From Clostridium putrefaciens (GTDB lineage: Bacteria > Bacillota > Clostridia > Clostridiales > Clostridiaceae), in NCBI RefSeq assembly GCF_900461105.1, contig NZ_UFWZ01000001.1, forward strand, positions 2,356,001-2,420,000: a DNA stretch of 64,000 nt. The letters run 5' to 3'. Position 1 is the first letter of the stretch. Each line of letters begins with the position of its first letter. The notes beneath the pieces were generated by a model. That model did no database searches and was not told where the DNA came from. It saw only the letters and a program-made list of their open reading frames with translations. The translations under genes were made by a program, and so were the position numbers. Positions 38,351 through 46,421 of this stretch are shown here, piece after piece.

Positions 38351-38455
38351 TAGGATGTTTCAAAGGACACCCTATACTCTAAGTTAAATAGGCTTACTCT
38401 TATAATTTGTAAGCCTATACTTATTATATATTAGTTATCCCTTTAAAACATCCTA
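38351..38455 (-). other. nested stem-loop element downstream of znuA
   Basis: Outer arms TAGGATGTTTCAAAGG (38351-38366) and CCTTTAAAACATCCTA (38440-38455), 16 bp with one G-U pair that exists only on the minus strand, enclose a second hairpin ATAGGCTTAC/GTAAGCCTAT (38388-38397 and 38409-38418). CCTATACT occurs twice inside (38371-38378 and 38414-38421). It follows znuA in the direction of transcription. It could be the znuA terminator plus regulatory hairpin, a small RNA, or a small non-autonomous inverted repeat element. Confidence 0.5.
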
Positions 38456-38472
38456 AACTTTCTTCTTGCTTA

Positions 38473-39378
38473 TTAATTTAAACTTTCATATATCTTCTGT
38501 AAGTTTTCTCTCATAGTTTCTATATAATTTCCCTCTGACTCTAAAGTATTAATAGTTTCTGTCTTAGCACCAATCTCTCTAGCTAGTGTCTCTGATACCT
38601 TAGGACTCACATTTTCTTCAGTAAATACAGTTTTTAAATTGACTTCTTTTCCAATACTTACAAGTTCCTTGATTTTTTGTGGTGTAGGTTCTCCCTCTGC
38701 AAAGACATCCTCTACACTATATTGGTGTAGGTCAAATTCCCTACATAAATATGCAAAAGCTGCATGACCTGTTACAAATGTTTTATTTTGGAGCGGCTTT
38801 ATCTTACTTTCATACTCATCTTTTAAATCATCTAGCTCCTTTTCAAACCTTTTATAGTTTTCTTCGTAATAGCTTTTATTAGAATAATCTATTTTAACTA
38901 AAGCTTCTTTTATATTATTAGCCTCCACCTTAGCTTCTTTAAGACTTAGCCAAACATGTGGATCAAAATGCCCATGTTCATGTCCTTCTTGTTTAGAAGT
39001 TTTTATTAAATCTGCACCTTTAGATGCTTCAACTACTACTAAATTTTTATTATCTATACTTTTTAATATGTCTTCTGCCCAGTGTTCCATTTCTAAACCA
39101 TTATATACGAATAAGTCCGCTTTAGACATGTTTTTCATATCTTTTGCTTTAGGCTCAAAATCATGAGCTTCTACTCCGCTTGGTACTATAGTTGTAATCT
39201 CGATTTTATCTCCCCCTATAGCCATAGCAAATTCAGTCATAGCATTAAAGCTAGATACTACAAAAATCTTTTTTTCTGCATTTTCATTGTTGTCTACCGC
39301 CTCTTTTTTATTTACACAAGCTGATAATAATATCATCATACACAATGGACCTATAATTTTAAATAATTTTTTTTTCAT
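38473..39378 (-). CDS. znuA: zinc/manganese ABC transporter substrate-binding lipoprotein
   Basis: A 301-aa metal-binding lipoprotein of the ZnuA/AdcA/MntC cluster (A-1 type). Lipobox LSAC with Cys21; then VVSSFNAMTEFAMAIGGDKIEITTIVPSGVEAHDFEP with the first metal His; the His-rich loop GHEHGHFDPHVWL, characteristic of zinc-specific members; TGHAAFAYLCREF; and FTEENVSPK with Glu. It captures metal outside the membrane for the divergent ATPase and permease genes at 39490-40958. The His-rich loop favours zinc over manganese. TAGGAGGAAACA precedes the ATG. Its promoter overlaps the divergent one, with a shared palindrome at 39406. Confidence 0.9.
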   Translation of the reverse strand: MKKKLFKIIGPLCMMILLSACVNKKEAVDNNENAEKKIFVVSSFNAMTEFAMAIGGDKIEITTIVPSGVEAHDFEPKAKDMKNMSKADLFVYNGLEMEHWAEDILKSIDNKNLVVVEASKGADLIKTSKQEGHEHGHFDPHVWLSLKEAKVEANNIKEALVKIDYSNKSYYEENYKRFEKELDDLKDEYESKIKPLQNKTFVTGHAAFAYLCREFDLHQYSVEDVFAEGEPTPQKIKELVSIGKEVNLKTVFTEENVSPKVSETLAREIGAKTETINTLESEGNYIETMRENLQKIYESLN

Positions 39379-39404
39379 TGTTTCCTCCTAGCCTATCTTT
39401 TCCC

Positions 39405-39433
39405 TTGCAAATCATTTGCATTAAGTATATAAT
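39405..39433 (+). promoter_or_regulatory. promoter of the znuC-znuB-fur operon
   Basis: TTGCAA (39405-39410), a 17-base spacer and TATAAT (39428-39433). The 7-1-7 palindrome covers the -35 element and half of the spacer, so a bound repressor would block RNA polymerase. Confidence 0.75.
39406..39420. promoter_or_regulatory. Zur/Fur-type operator (7-1-7 palindrome)
   Basis: TGCAAAT-C-ATTTGCA is a perfect 7-1-7 palindrome, the geometry of Fur-superfamily operators. It overlaps both divergent znu promoters. The likely ligand is the Fur-family regulator encoded at 40964 in the same operon, closing a negative feedback loop (inference). Confidence 0.7.
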
Positions 39434-39457
39434 AATATACGAAGTAATCATTGTCAA
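39429..39457 (-). promoter_or_regulatory. promoter of znuA
   Basis: On the minus strand: TTGACA (39457-39452), 17 bases, TATTAT (39434-39429). The palindrome at 39406-39420 falls just past its -10, at about the transcription start. The two promoters are face to face and share one operator. Confidence 0.75.
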
Positions 39458-39489
39458 CATACAATTTAGAATACAGGGAGCTGAAACAT

Positions 39490-40161
39490 TTGATTATAAT
39501 AAAAGACCTATGCTTTTCTTATGAAGGCAATAAACCATACATATTAGACCACGTAAATTTGACTATTCCAATGGGTAGTTATTTTTCAATAGTGGGTGAA
39601 AACGGCAGCGCTAAAAGCACTTTAATAAAACTAGTCTTAGGTTTACTAAAACCACTAAAAGGAGATATTAAGGTAAATACATCAAACATTGCTTATGTTC
39701 CACAAAAACTTGACAGTTTCAACTCTGAGTTCCCAATAACTGTTCATGAATTGTTATCTAACCACAAAAAGGTGTGTAAAATAGATGATTCTAAAGCCAT
39801 TGATAAGAGTCTTCAAATAGTTTCTATGACTTCTTATAAAAACAAATTAATAGGGAGCCTTTCTGGTGGCCAGCAACAAAAGATATTCATAGCAAGAGCT
39901 TTGATGGGATCACCAAAACTTATAATTTTAGACGAGCCTTCTACAGGAATTGATTTTCAAAGTCAAAAAGAAATATATGCTATAATAAAATCCTTAAATA
40001 CAGAAGATAATATTACTGTTATATCTGTTGAGCATAATTTAGACGCTGTTCTAAAAAACTCTACTCATATATATGAGCTAAATTCCGACACCGGAAATGG
40101 TGTTTTATATAATGCTAAGGAATATAGAGATAAAATTTTAAATGTTTATAACGAAAGGTGA
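39490..40161 (+). CDS. znuC: zinc/manganese ABC transporter ATPase
   Basis: A 223-aa ABC ATPase: Walker A GENGSAKST (note Ala in place of the usual Gly before Lys), Q-loop PQKLDSF, signature LSGGQQQK, Walker B LIILDEPSTGID, His-loop SVEHNLD. TTG at 39490 is chosen because AGGGAG lies 9 bases before it and the protein then begins with the standard IIIKDLCFSY; an in-frame TTG at 39451 has no SD. It energises metal import. It forms an operon with the permease (5-base gap) and the Fur-family gene. Confidence 0.9.
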   Translation: MIIIKDLCFSYEGNKPYILDHVNLTIPMGSYFSIVGENGSAKSTLIKLVLGLLKPLKGDIKVNTSNIAYVPQKLDSFNSEFPITVHELLSNHKKVCKIDDSKAIDKSLQIVSMTSYKNKLIGSLSGGQQQKIFIARALMGSPKLIILDEPSTGIDFQSQKEIYAIIKSLNTEDNITVISVEHNLDAVLKNSTHIYELNSDTGNGVLYNAKEYRDKILNVYNER

Positions 40162-40166
40162 TTTAC

Positions 40167-40958
40167 ATGTTGCAATTTGAATTTATGAGAAATGCCTTAA
40201 TGGCAGGACTTTTTGTATCCATACTCTGTCCCTTTGTAGGGTTATTCTTAGTTCTTAAAAGATATTCCATGATGGGTGATACCCTATCTCATGCTTCCTT
40301 TGCTGGTATAGCTATAGGTTTAGTATCAGGTTTAAATCCCATTATTACATCTTTCATTTTCACATCCGCCTGTGGCCTTTTAATTGAATATTTAAGAAAC
40401 TATTATAAAAAGTATTCAGAACTTGTAATGTCTATAATACTAACCCTTAGTATAGGTATAGCAATTTTAATAATGAGTACAGGAAAAGCGGGTTCAAGTG
40501 TTAATTCTATATTATTTGGAAACATGCTAACAGTTTCAAAGACTGATTTAATATGGATGGCTATAATAGGTGCTATATCTTTTATATTTATATTCTTTTT
40601 ATACAATAAATTAATCTATGCTACCTTTGATGAAGAGGGTGCTAAAGTTTCTGGAGTAAATGTATCTTTAGTTAACTATATCTTCACTCTTATAGTAGCT
40701 GCTACAATATCTATATCCATAAGAATACTCGGAGTGCTTGTTATATCTTCAATGATAGTTGTGCCTGTTGCTACAGCTATGCAACTAAAAAAAGGTTTTA
40801 AAAGTACCCTTATATATTCTATATTGTTTGGGTTTATAGATATATTTGCAGGGTTTTTCATATCGTATAAGTTAGATACTGCTACTGGAGGTACTATTGC
40901 TTTAACGTCTGTAGTAGTTTTAACTATAATATTGCTAATAAATAAGTATCGTAGGTGA
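40167..40958 (+). CDS. znuB: zinc/manganese ABC transporter permease
   Basis: A 263-aa ABC-3 family permease with about eight transmembrane helices. FEFMRNALMAGLFVSILCPFVGLFLVLKRYSMMGDTLSHASFAGIA is the family N terminus; SIRILGVLVISSMIVVPVATAMQL is the conserved C-terminal loop. ATG at 40167 after AAAGGTG is chosen over an in-frame GTG at 40158. It lies between the ATPase and Fur-family genes. Confidence 0.92.
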   Translation: MLQFEFMRNALMAGLFVSILCPFVGLFLVLKRYSMMGDTLSHASFAGIAIGLVSGLNPIITSFIFTSACGLLIEYLRNYYKKYSELVMSIILTLSIGIAILIMSTGKAGSSVNSILFGNMLTVSKTDLIWMAIIGAISFIFIFFLYNKLIYATFDEEGAKVSGVNVSLVNYIFTLIVAATISISIRILGVLVISSMIVVPVATAMQLKKGFKSTLIYSILFGFIDIFAGFFISYKLDTATGGTIALTSVVVLTIILLINKYRR

Positions 40959-40963
40959 ATTTT

Positions 40964-41377
40964 ATGAATACAATGGATTTATTAAAAAACAAGACTATAA
41001 AAGCTACTAAAGCACGAATTATAATTTACAATATAATATCTAACTGTGATTGTGGAATAACTGCAGAATATATCCATAACAAATGTTTAGAATCTAATAT
41101 AAGTATAAACTTATCAACAGTGTACCGAAGCTTAGATTTATTTGAGGAAAAAAGTCTTGTAGAAAAATATGATCTTGGTGAAGGTACATATAATTACACC
41201 TTAAAGAAGCATAATCACAAGCATTTGCTAGAATGTAGTCTTTGTCATAAAGAGATAGAACTACAATGTCCAATGCAACAAATTGAAGAGCTTGTAAAAA
41301 ACAAAACAGGATTCACATTAGTGGAACACGAACTAAAGATGAAGGGTATTTGTAAGGATTGTAAAAAACATAAATAA
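40964..41377 (+). CDS. zur: Fur-family metalloregulator, probably Zur
   Basis: A 137-aa Fur-family protein: helix-turn-helix with TKARIIIYNIIS and NLSTVYRSLDLF, metal-binding region HNHKHLLECSLCHKEIEL and the C-terminal CKDCKKHK, so both zinc CxxC pairs are present. The start ATG at 40964 follows AGGTGAATTTT. As the last gene of the zinc-type uptake operon behind a 7-1-7 palindrome, Zur is the best assignment; a Mn- or Fe-sensing role is not excluded. PerR-specific Asp is not conserved at the corresponding position. Confidence 0.78.
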   Translation: MNTMDLLKNKTIKATKARIIIYNIISNCDCGITAEYIHNKCLESNISINLSTVYRSLDLFEEKSLVEKYDLGEGTYNYTLKKHNHKHLLECSLCHKEIELQCPMQQIEELVKNKTGFTLVEHELKMKGICKDCKKHK

Positions 41378-41383
41378 TAAAGC

Positions 41384-41417
41384 AAAAAAGATCACATTTT
41401 AAATGCGATCTTTTTTT
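41384..41417. terminator. bidirectional terminator
   Basis: AAAAAAGATCACATTT and AAATGCGATCTTTTTT pair with one mismatch on the plus strand, wobble on the minus. It separates convergent zur and the purine permease. Confidence 0.75.
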
Positions 41418-41443
41418 GATTTTAAATATATATTATCATTACA

Positions 41444-42730
41444 TTAAATAGCATGTAGTATGAAGTTAATTAAAAACATAAATGATATTATATACATAGG
41501 AACTGATATTTCTTTATGCCTTTTACTAGCTAATTTCACTATAGGGTACGCCACAAATCCAAAAGCCATACCATCTACTATACTAAAGGTAAGCGGTATC
41601 ATAGCAATAATCAAAAAAGCTGGAAATCCTTCTGTAAAATCATTAAAATCTATATTTAATGCGTTTTTAATCATTAAACTACCTATTATTATCAAAATAG
41701 GAGCTATAGCGCTATTAGGTATAATTTTAATTATAGGCATAAATATTATAGATAGCAAAAATAGTATTCCTGCTGTAAATGATGTAAGCCCACTCTTACC
41801 ACCTGCAGCAAGTCCTGCAGCACCTTCAATTGATACTACTGTTGGACTTGTTCCAACTATAGCACAATTAATAACTGACATAGCCGTAGCTTGAAATGAT
41901 CTTTTAAACTTTTCAGGTTTATCTAGCATTACATTTATCTGTCCATGGATTAATCCAAGGTTTTCAAATACAAGCACCAATAATATAGAAAATGTTGACA
42001 CAATAAATGAACTTGAAAATATATTACTAAAATCCATATGGCCTATTACTTCCTTATATCCTCCAATGGAAAACCCCGTAAAAGAAATCTGTGATAAATC
42101 AATTAATCCAAATGCCGCTGAAAGAAGTACTCCTAAAAACATACTTATAAGAAAGTTACCTTGAACATTCTTCACAAACAACACCAATGTGATTATAAGG
42201 GTTATAAGAGTTACATAAACTGCCGGATCACTAAGACTTCCAAGTGCTACAAATGTTGTTTCATTTGAAACTATTATTCCGCTCTTTTGAAGTCCTATAA
42301 AGGTTATCATAAGACCTATTCCTACAGTTATAGCTTCTTTTAATGATATTGGAATTGATTTTGTTAGTATCTCACCAAGTTTTGTAAAGGCTACCACAGC
42401 GAACAAAATTCCTGCAATAAACACCGATGCCAATGCTTGTTCCCAGGTTAATCCCATAGTTTTAACTATGGTGTAAGAAAACATAGCGTTAACCCCCATA
42501 CCAGGTACCAATATCATTGGTGACTTTCCCCAAAATGCGGACAGTAAACATCCAACAAAAGTAGATAACACTGTAGCTATAACCGCCGCTTCCATAGGTA
42601 TTCCAGCATCTGCTAGTATAGCTGGATTAACCGCTATTATGTAAGCAGCAGCAAAAAATGATGTAAGCCCTGCTAACATTTCCTTTTTTCTTGTGGTTTC
42701 ATTAATATCTAAGTCAAATAATTTATTCAA
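41444..42730 (-). CDS. NCS2 purine permease (AzgA/PbuG-like)
   Basis: A 428-aa integral membrane protein of about 12-14 helices. DLDINETTRKKEMLAGLTSFFAAAYIIAVNPAILADAGIP and MILVPGMGVNAMFSYTI (AzgA-like GMGxNA motif) point to the adenine/guanine/hypoxanthine proton symporter family. It imports a purine base. The start is a TTG (42730) with GAGGAA 8 bases before; no riboswitch of the purine class is visible in the 105 bases upstream. It is transcribed alone. Confidence 0.88.
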   Translation of the reverse strand: MNKLFDLDINETTRKKEMLAGLTSFFAAAYIIAVNPAILADAGIPMEAAVIATVLSTFVGCLLSAFWGKSPMILVPGMGVNAMFSYTIVKTMGLTWEQALASVFIAGILFAVVAFTKLGEILTKSIPISLKEAITVGIGLMITFIGLQKSGIIVSNETTFVALGSLSDPAVYVTLITLIITLVLFVKNVQGNFLISMFLGVLLSAAFGLIDLSQISFTGFSIGGYKEVIGHMDFSNIFSSSFIVSTFSILLVLVFENLGLIHGQINVMLDKPEKFKRSFQATAMSVINCAIVGTSPTVVSIEGAAGLAAGGKSGLTSFTAGILFLLSIIFMPIIKIIPNSAIAPILIIIGSLMIKNALNIDFNDFTEGFPAFLIIAMIPLTFSIVDGMAFGFVAYPIVKLASKRHKEISVPMYIISFMFLINFILHAI

Positions 42731-42835
42731 TTTTTTTCCTCTTCATGTCTTTCCCTCTCCCTCCCACGTTTACACTTATTATGTGTAATTGCACTAATAT
42801 TATAACAAATAATATTATAAAATCAAAGTAATTAT

Positions 42836-43390
42836 TTACCTCGAAAATATTAATTTCAATCCTAATATAATTAATATTATGCCTCCGATATAATCTGCAT
42901 ACTTACATATAAATTCTATCCTTCTAAAAAACTTGCTTATTATAAATGCTATAATTGTAAGAGTACAAGTTACCATCCCTATAAACAAACTTATTTTAAT
43001 AAGTAATATTAAGCTAGTTATTGTCTCAAAAAAGGTAAATCCTATAACTAAAGCATCTATGCTTACAGATACCCCCAATAATATACACATCTTTGGCTTT
43101 AAAAATATATATGTTTTTTTATCTTCCATACCTTCTATTATCATTGTTATACCAAGTATAGCTACTATAATCCCTCCTAGTATACTAGAAGTATAATTTA
43201 CATACTGACTAAATATAAGGCTTCCAAAGGAGCCAATCAACATAAATAAGGTTTGAAAAAATGAAAAGGACATACAAAAGCATAACTTATTCCTAAACTT
43301 AACATTTGAATTAAGTCCTATACTTAGTGCTACTCCAAAGGCATCTAAAGACAATGCAATAGCAACTACAAATATAGATAAAAACGTCAT
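42836..43390 (-). CDS. MntP/YtaF-family membrane protein (putative Mn2+ exporter)
   Basis: A 184-aa protein with six transmembrane helices. Two internal repeats each carry a conserved Asp in a membrane helix: ALSLDAFGVALSIGL and SIDALVIGFTFFE, the MntP signature. Members export manganese; the related YtaF is a sporulation membrane protein, and the two cannot be separated by eye here. AAAGGAGACTAAT precedes the ATG. No manganese riboswitch is seen upstream. It diverges from the PFP gene. Confidence 0.75.
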   Translation of the reverse strand: MTFLSIFVVAIALSLDAFGVALSIGLNSNVKFRNKLCFCMSFSFFQTLFMLIGSFGSLIFSQYVNYTSSILGGIIVAILGITMIIEGMEDKKTYIFLKPKMCILLGVSVSIDALVIGFTFFETITSLILLIKISLFIGMVTCTLTIIAFIISKFFRRIEFICKYADYIGGIILIILGLKLIFSR

Positions 43391-43625
43391 ATTAGTCTCC
43401 TTTCAAACATGTTAATAGTGATAATTAATATATACTGCATCACTTGTTAATATATTCAACTATCATATTGAAAAGAGTAAACTTTTTTAAATCAATATTA
43501 AGATTCTATTAATTTTAACATTAAGCATATAATGCTATTACTTACTTATATATTTAGTTAAAAGCCTTTATTTTTCTGATTATATATTATATATTATTAA
43601 TTGATGAATACTTTATACTCATAAC

Positions 43626-43640
43626 GACTCATAATGAGTC
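43626..43640. promoter_or_regulatory. 7-1-7 palindrome upstream of PPi-PFK
   Basis: GACTCAT-A-ATGAGTC is perfect, with half-site repeats flanking it (ACTCATAACG and CATAATGACT), 48 bases before the phosphofructokinase gene. It may be an operator of an unknown regulator. The 298-base divergent region (43391-43688) otherwise shows nothing assignable. Confidence 0.4.
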
Positions 43641-43688
43641 ATAATGACTTATATAGTATATAACATATATGTAAAGGAGATAATTATA

Positions 43689-44909
43689 ATGTGTAATTGC
43701 CTTATTGCTCAATCTGGAGGTCCTACTTCTGTTATAAATTCAAGCGTTGTAGGTCTTGTGGATGAAAATACTAAGTTAAACATATTTAATACAGTGTACG
43801 GAGGACTAAATGGTATCGAGGGAATACTAAATGAAAATATAATAAATTTATCAATTTGTGATAAAAATGTATTAGAAACCTTTAAACTTACCCCTTCTTC
43901 CGGCTTAGGTTCTTGTAGATATAAAATGAAAGATTATAATAACGATGAAAGCGAATATATTAAAATTTTTGATATATTTCATAAATTAGACATTAAAGCC
44001 TTCTTTTACATAGGTGGAAATGACTCTATGGATACGGTGTCAAAACTTAGTAAGTATGCGGAAATCAAAAATTTAGATGTTAAAATAATGGGTATACCTA
44101 AAACTATAGATAATGACCTTCCAATAACAGATCACACTCCTGGTTTTGGAAGTGCTGCAAAGTTTATATCCACAGTAGCTTTAGAAACATACTTAGATTC
44201 TTCTGTTTATATAAATAACGGTATATTTATATTAGAAACTATGGGAAGAGATGCAGGATGGCTTGCTGCTAGTGCTTCTTTAGCAAAACTTAACAATAAA
44301 CCTATAGCTGATTTTATATATCTTCCTGAAATAGCCTTTAATGCTGATACCTTTATAAATGATGTTAGCGAAAAGTTCAAAAAACAAAATCATGTATATA
44401 TAGTAGCCTCTGAAGGCTTAAAGGATAATAGTGGAAACTTCTTATCTACCCTTCAATCTACAGGATGCCATGATAATTTTGGACATGCTCAATTAGGAGG
44501 TGTAGGAAATTATCTAAGGAATTTAATTTTAGATAATAATATAACAACTAGGGTTAAATCATTAGAACTAGGTGTACTGCAAAGATGTGCAATGCATGTA
44601 TCTTCTTCTATAGATGTGGAGGAGGCCTATGCTTCTGGTGCTGCTGCTCTTAGATTTGCAAAAGATGGTATATCGGGATATATGGTTGGAATTAAGAGAA
44701 TAGATGGTAGCACTTATTCAACTGAAACCTTTCCTATAAAAGCATCCACTGTAGCTAATAATGTTAAATACATACCTAGAGATTGGATCAACAAAGAAGG
44801 CAATGGTGTAAATGAGCTATTTTACACCTACGCGAATCCTCTTATTTCTGGTAATGTAGAATTAATATATAATAATTGTATACCAAGCTATCATATTTTT
44901 AATAAATAA
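43689..44909 (+). CDS. pfp: diphosphate-dependent 6-phosphofructokinase (PPi-PFK)
   Basis: A 406-aa phosphofructokinase of the long clade. GGNDSMDT replaces the GGDGS of ATP-dependent enzymes and PKTIDND replaces PGTIDND; the Asn/Asp and Lys at those places are the established markers of pyrophosphate use. It interconverts fructose 6-phosphate and fructose 1,6-bisphosphate with PPi in glycolysis or gluconeogenesis. ATG at 43689 (MCNCLIAQSGGPT) after AAAGGAGATAATTATA is chosen over an in-frame ATG at 43644, which would add 15 unrelated residues. It ends in an imperfect tandem duplication around the stop. Confidence 0.88.
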   Translation: MCNCLIAQSGGPTSVINSSVVGLVDENTKLNIFNTVYGGLNGIEGILNENIINLSICDKNVLETFKLTPSSGLGSCRYKMKDYNNDESEYIKIFDIFHKLDIKAFFYIGGNDSMDTVSKLSKYAEIKNLDVKIMGIPKTIDNDLPITDHTPGFGSAAKFISTVALETYLDSSVYINNGIFILETMGRDAGWLAASASLAKLNNKPIADFIYLPEIAFNADTFINDVSEKFKKQNHVYIVASEGLKDNSGNFLSTLQSTGCHDNFGHAQLGGVGNYLRNLILDNNITTRVKSLELGVLQRCAMHVSSSIDVEEAYASGAAALRFAKDGISGYMVGIKRIDGSTYSTETFPIKASTVANNVKYIPRDWINKEGNGVNELFYTYANPLISGNVELIYNNCIPSYHIFNK

Positions 44910-44943
44910 CTTATAAATGTTTTTAATAAATAATTTATAAATA
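44896..44943 (+). repeat. 24-base imperfect tandem duplication at the pfp stop
   Basis: TTTTTAATAAATAACTTATA is followed by a near-identical copy (TTTTTAATAAATAATTTATA). The first copy contains the pfp stop codon, so a recent local slippage event is likely. Confidence 0.6.
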
Positions 44944-44947
44944 TTTC

Positions 44948-44982
44948 AAGTTTCAGATGGGCTTAAATCCCACCTGAAACTT
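44948..44982. terminator. bidirectional terminator
   Basis: AAGTTTCAGATGGG pairs with CCCACCTGAAACTT (14 bp, one G-U or mismatch), overlapping the stop codon of the convergent aminotransferase gene. Confidence 0.8.
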
Positions 44983-46282
44983 AAAACTTATTAAAGTAAT
45001 TATACCTACCATTAATATAATCTAGCGCTGATATAAAATAATCCACTTCTTCTTTTGTGTTGTATATTCCAAAACTCACTCTAACCATTCCTGGCTTTGG
45101 ATAATTCAAGTTATTTTTATAGTATTCTATCTCCTTTTGTGATATTTTAAGAAGTCTTTGTACATAGGGTTGAGCACAAAAACACCCTGATCTAACTTCA
45201 ATTCCATAATATTTATATAGCATTTCTGCTACCTTTTCATGATGAAGTCCTTTCATATTAAAGCTTACTATGCCTAATCTATCTTTATCCATTTTAGTGC
45301 TTCCATATATACTTATATACTCTCTCTTATTTAAATTATAAAGCAAATATGCTGTTAGCTCTCTTTCATGTCTTTCTATAATATCAATATCTAGATACTC
45401 CATAACCTTTAATGAAGATATAAGCGCAACAACCCCCATAAAATTTGGTGTACCTGCTTCCTCCTTCAAAGGCACATCCTCCCATATTACTTCCTCCTTG
45501 GTAACAAACTTCACTGTACCTCCACCTTTACAATCTGGATCTCCTGCATCAAAAGCTTTCTTTTTACCTATAATAACGCCTATACCAAAGGGAGCATACA
45601 TCTTATGTGCAGAAAACACCAAATAATCTATAGCAGCTGCTCTATTATCATTTTTAATACATATCTTTTTATGAGGCACCATCTGAGCTCCATCTACTAT
45701 AATTTCTGCTCCATAGTTATGACATATTTCAGATATCATATATATATCATTAATAAATCCTGTAACATTTGATGCTCCAGTTAATGTTACATATTTAACC
45801 CTTCCATTATAGTATTCAAGCTTCTGATAAAGACTTTCTAGAGATAGTCTTCCGTCCCTATCTATCTCTATATAATCTAAGTTGCACTTCCCCCTCCATG
45901 GCAAATCATTAGAATGGTGTTCCATATAGGAAGAAAGCACTACATCATCTTTATTATAAATTAGCCTATTAGATAATTTATTTATACCTTCTGTAGTATT
46001 TTTAGTGAATATAACAGTATATTCATCATTAGGAGCCATAAAATATTTTAGTATAGCTTCCCTAGACTCTTCATAAAGATTTGAACAAATATTAGACTTA
46101 TAACCTACCCCTCTATGAACTGAACCATAGTAAGATGAAAAGTATTGTATATTATCCATTACATACTTAAAAGGAGGAGTAGTAGCTGCATTATCAAAAT
46201 TTATAGTTTTCACTACTTTACCATTATCTAATTTAATATAATGATTTATTTCAGAAAAAAGATTCCTATAATCTATAAACAT
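44981..46282 (-). CDS. class V aminotransferase / cysteine desulfurase-like
   Basis: A 433-aa PLP enzyme: TINFDNAATTPPF, NDLPWR, VDGAQMVPHKK, the PLP lysine in VFSAHKMYAPFG, and RSGCFCAQPYVQRLL near the C terminus, where SufS and CsdA-type desulfurases have their catalytic cysteine (GxHCA). Here it reads SGCFCAQ. So it is a SufS-like enzyme but not clearly a sulfur donor to a known SUF system, as no suf genes are adjacent; it could act in another pathway. AGGAGGGAATTTTT precedes the ATG. Confidence 0.75.
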   Translation of the reverse strand: MFIDYRNLFSEINHYIKLDNGKVVKTINFDNAATTPPFKYVMDNIQYFSSYYGSVHRGVGYKSNICSNLYEESREAILKYFMAPNDEYTVIFTKNTTEGINKLSNRLIYNKDDVVLSSYMEHHSNDLPWRGKCNLDYIEIDRDGRLSLESLYQKLEYYNGRVKYVTLTGASNVTGFINDIYMISEICHNYGAEIIVDGAQMVPHKKICIKNDNRAAAIDYLVFSAHKMYAPFGIGVIIGKKKAFDAGDPDCKGGGTVKFVTKEEVIWEDVPLKEEAGTPNFMGVVALISSLKVMEYLDIDIIERHERELTAYLLYNLNKREYISIYGSTKMDKDRLGIVSFNMKGLHHEKVAEMLYKYYGIEVRSGCFCAQPYVQRLLKISQKEIEYYKNNLNYPKPGMVRVSFGIYNTKEEVDYFISALDYINGRYNYFNKF

Positions 46283-46421
46283 AAAAATTCCTCCCTCTTA
46301 TATTATTAATATTCATATACACTGTAATTTGATACTATCTTTTAATATTATTTTAACCTGCAACAATATATATATCTTCACATAGTATATATTGTAGTTT
46401 AAAAAATGGAGGTATTATTTT

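Noticed and set aside
42731-42835. Purine riboswitch upstream of the NCS2 permease
   Set aside because: The conserved guanine/adenine aptamer core is absent and the leader is too short.
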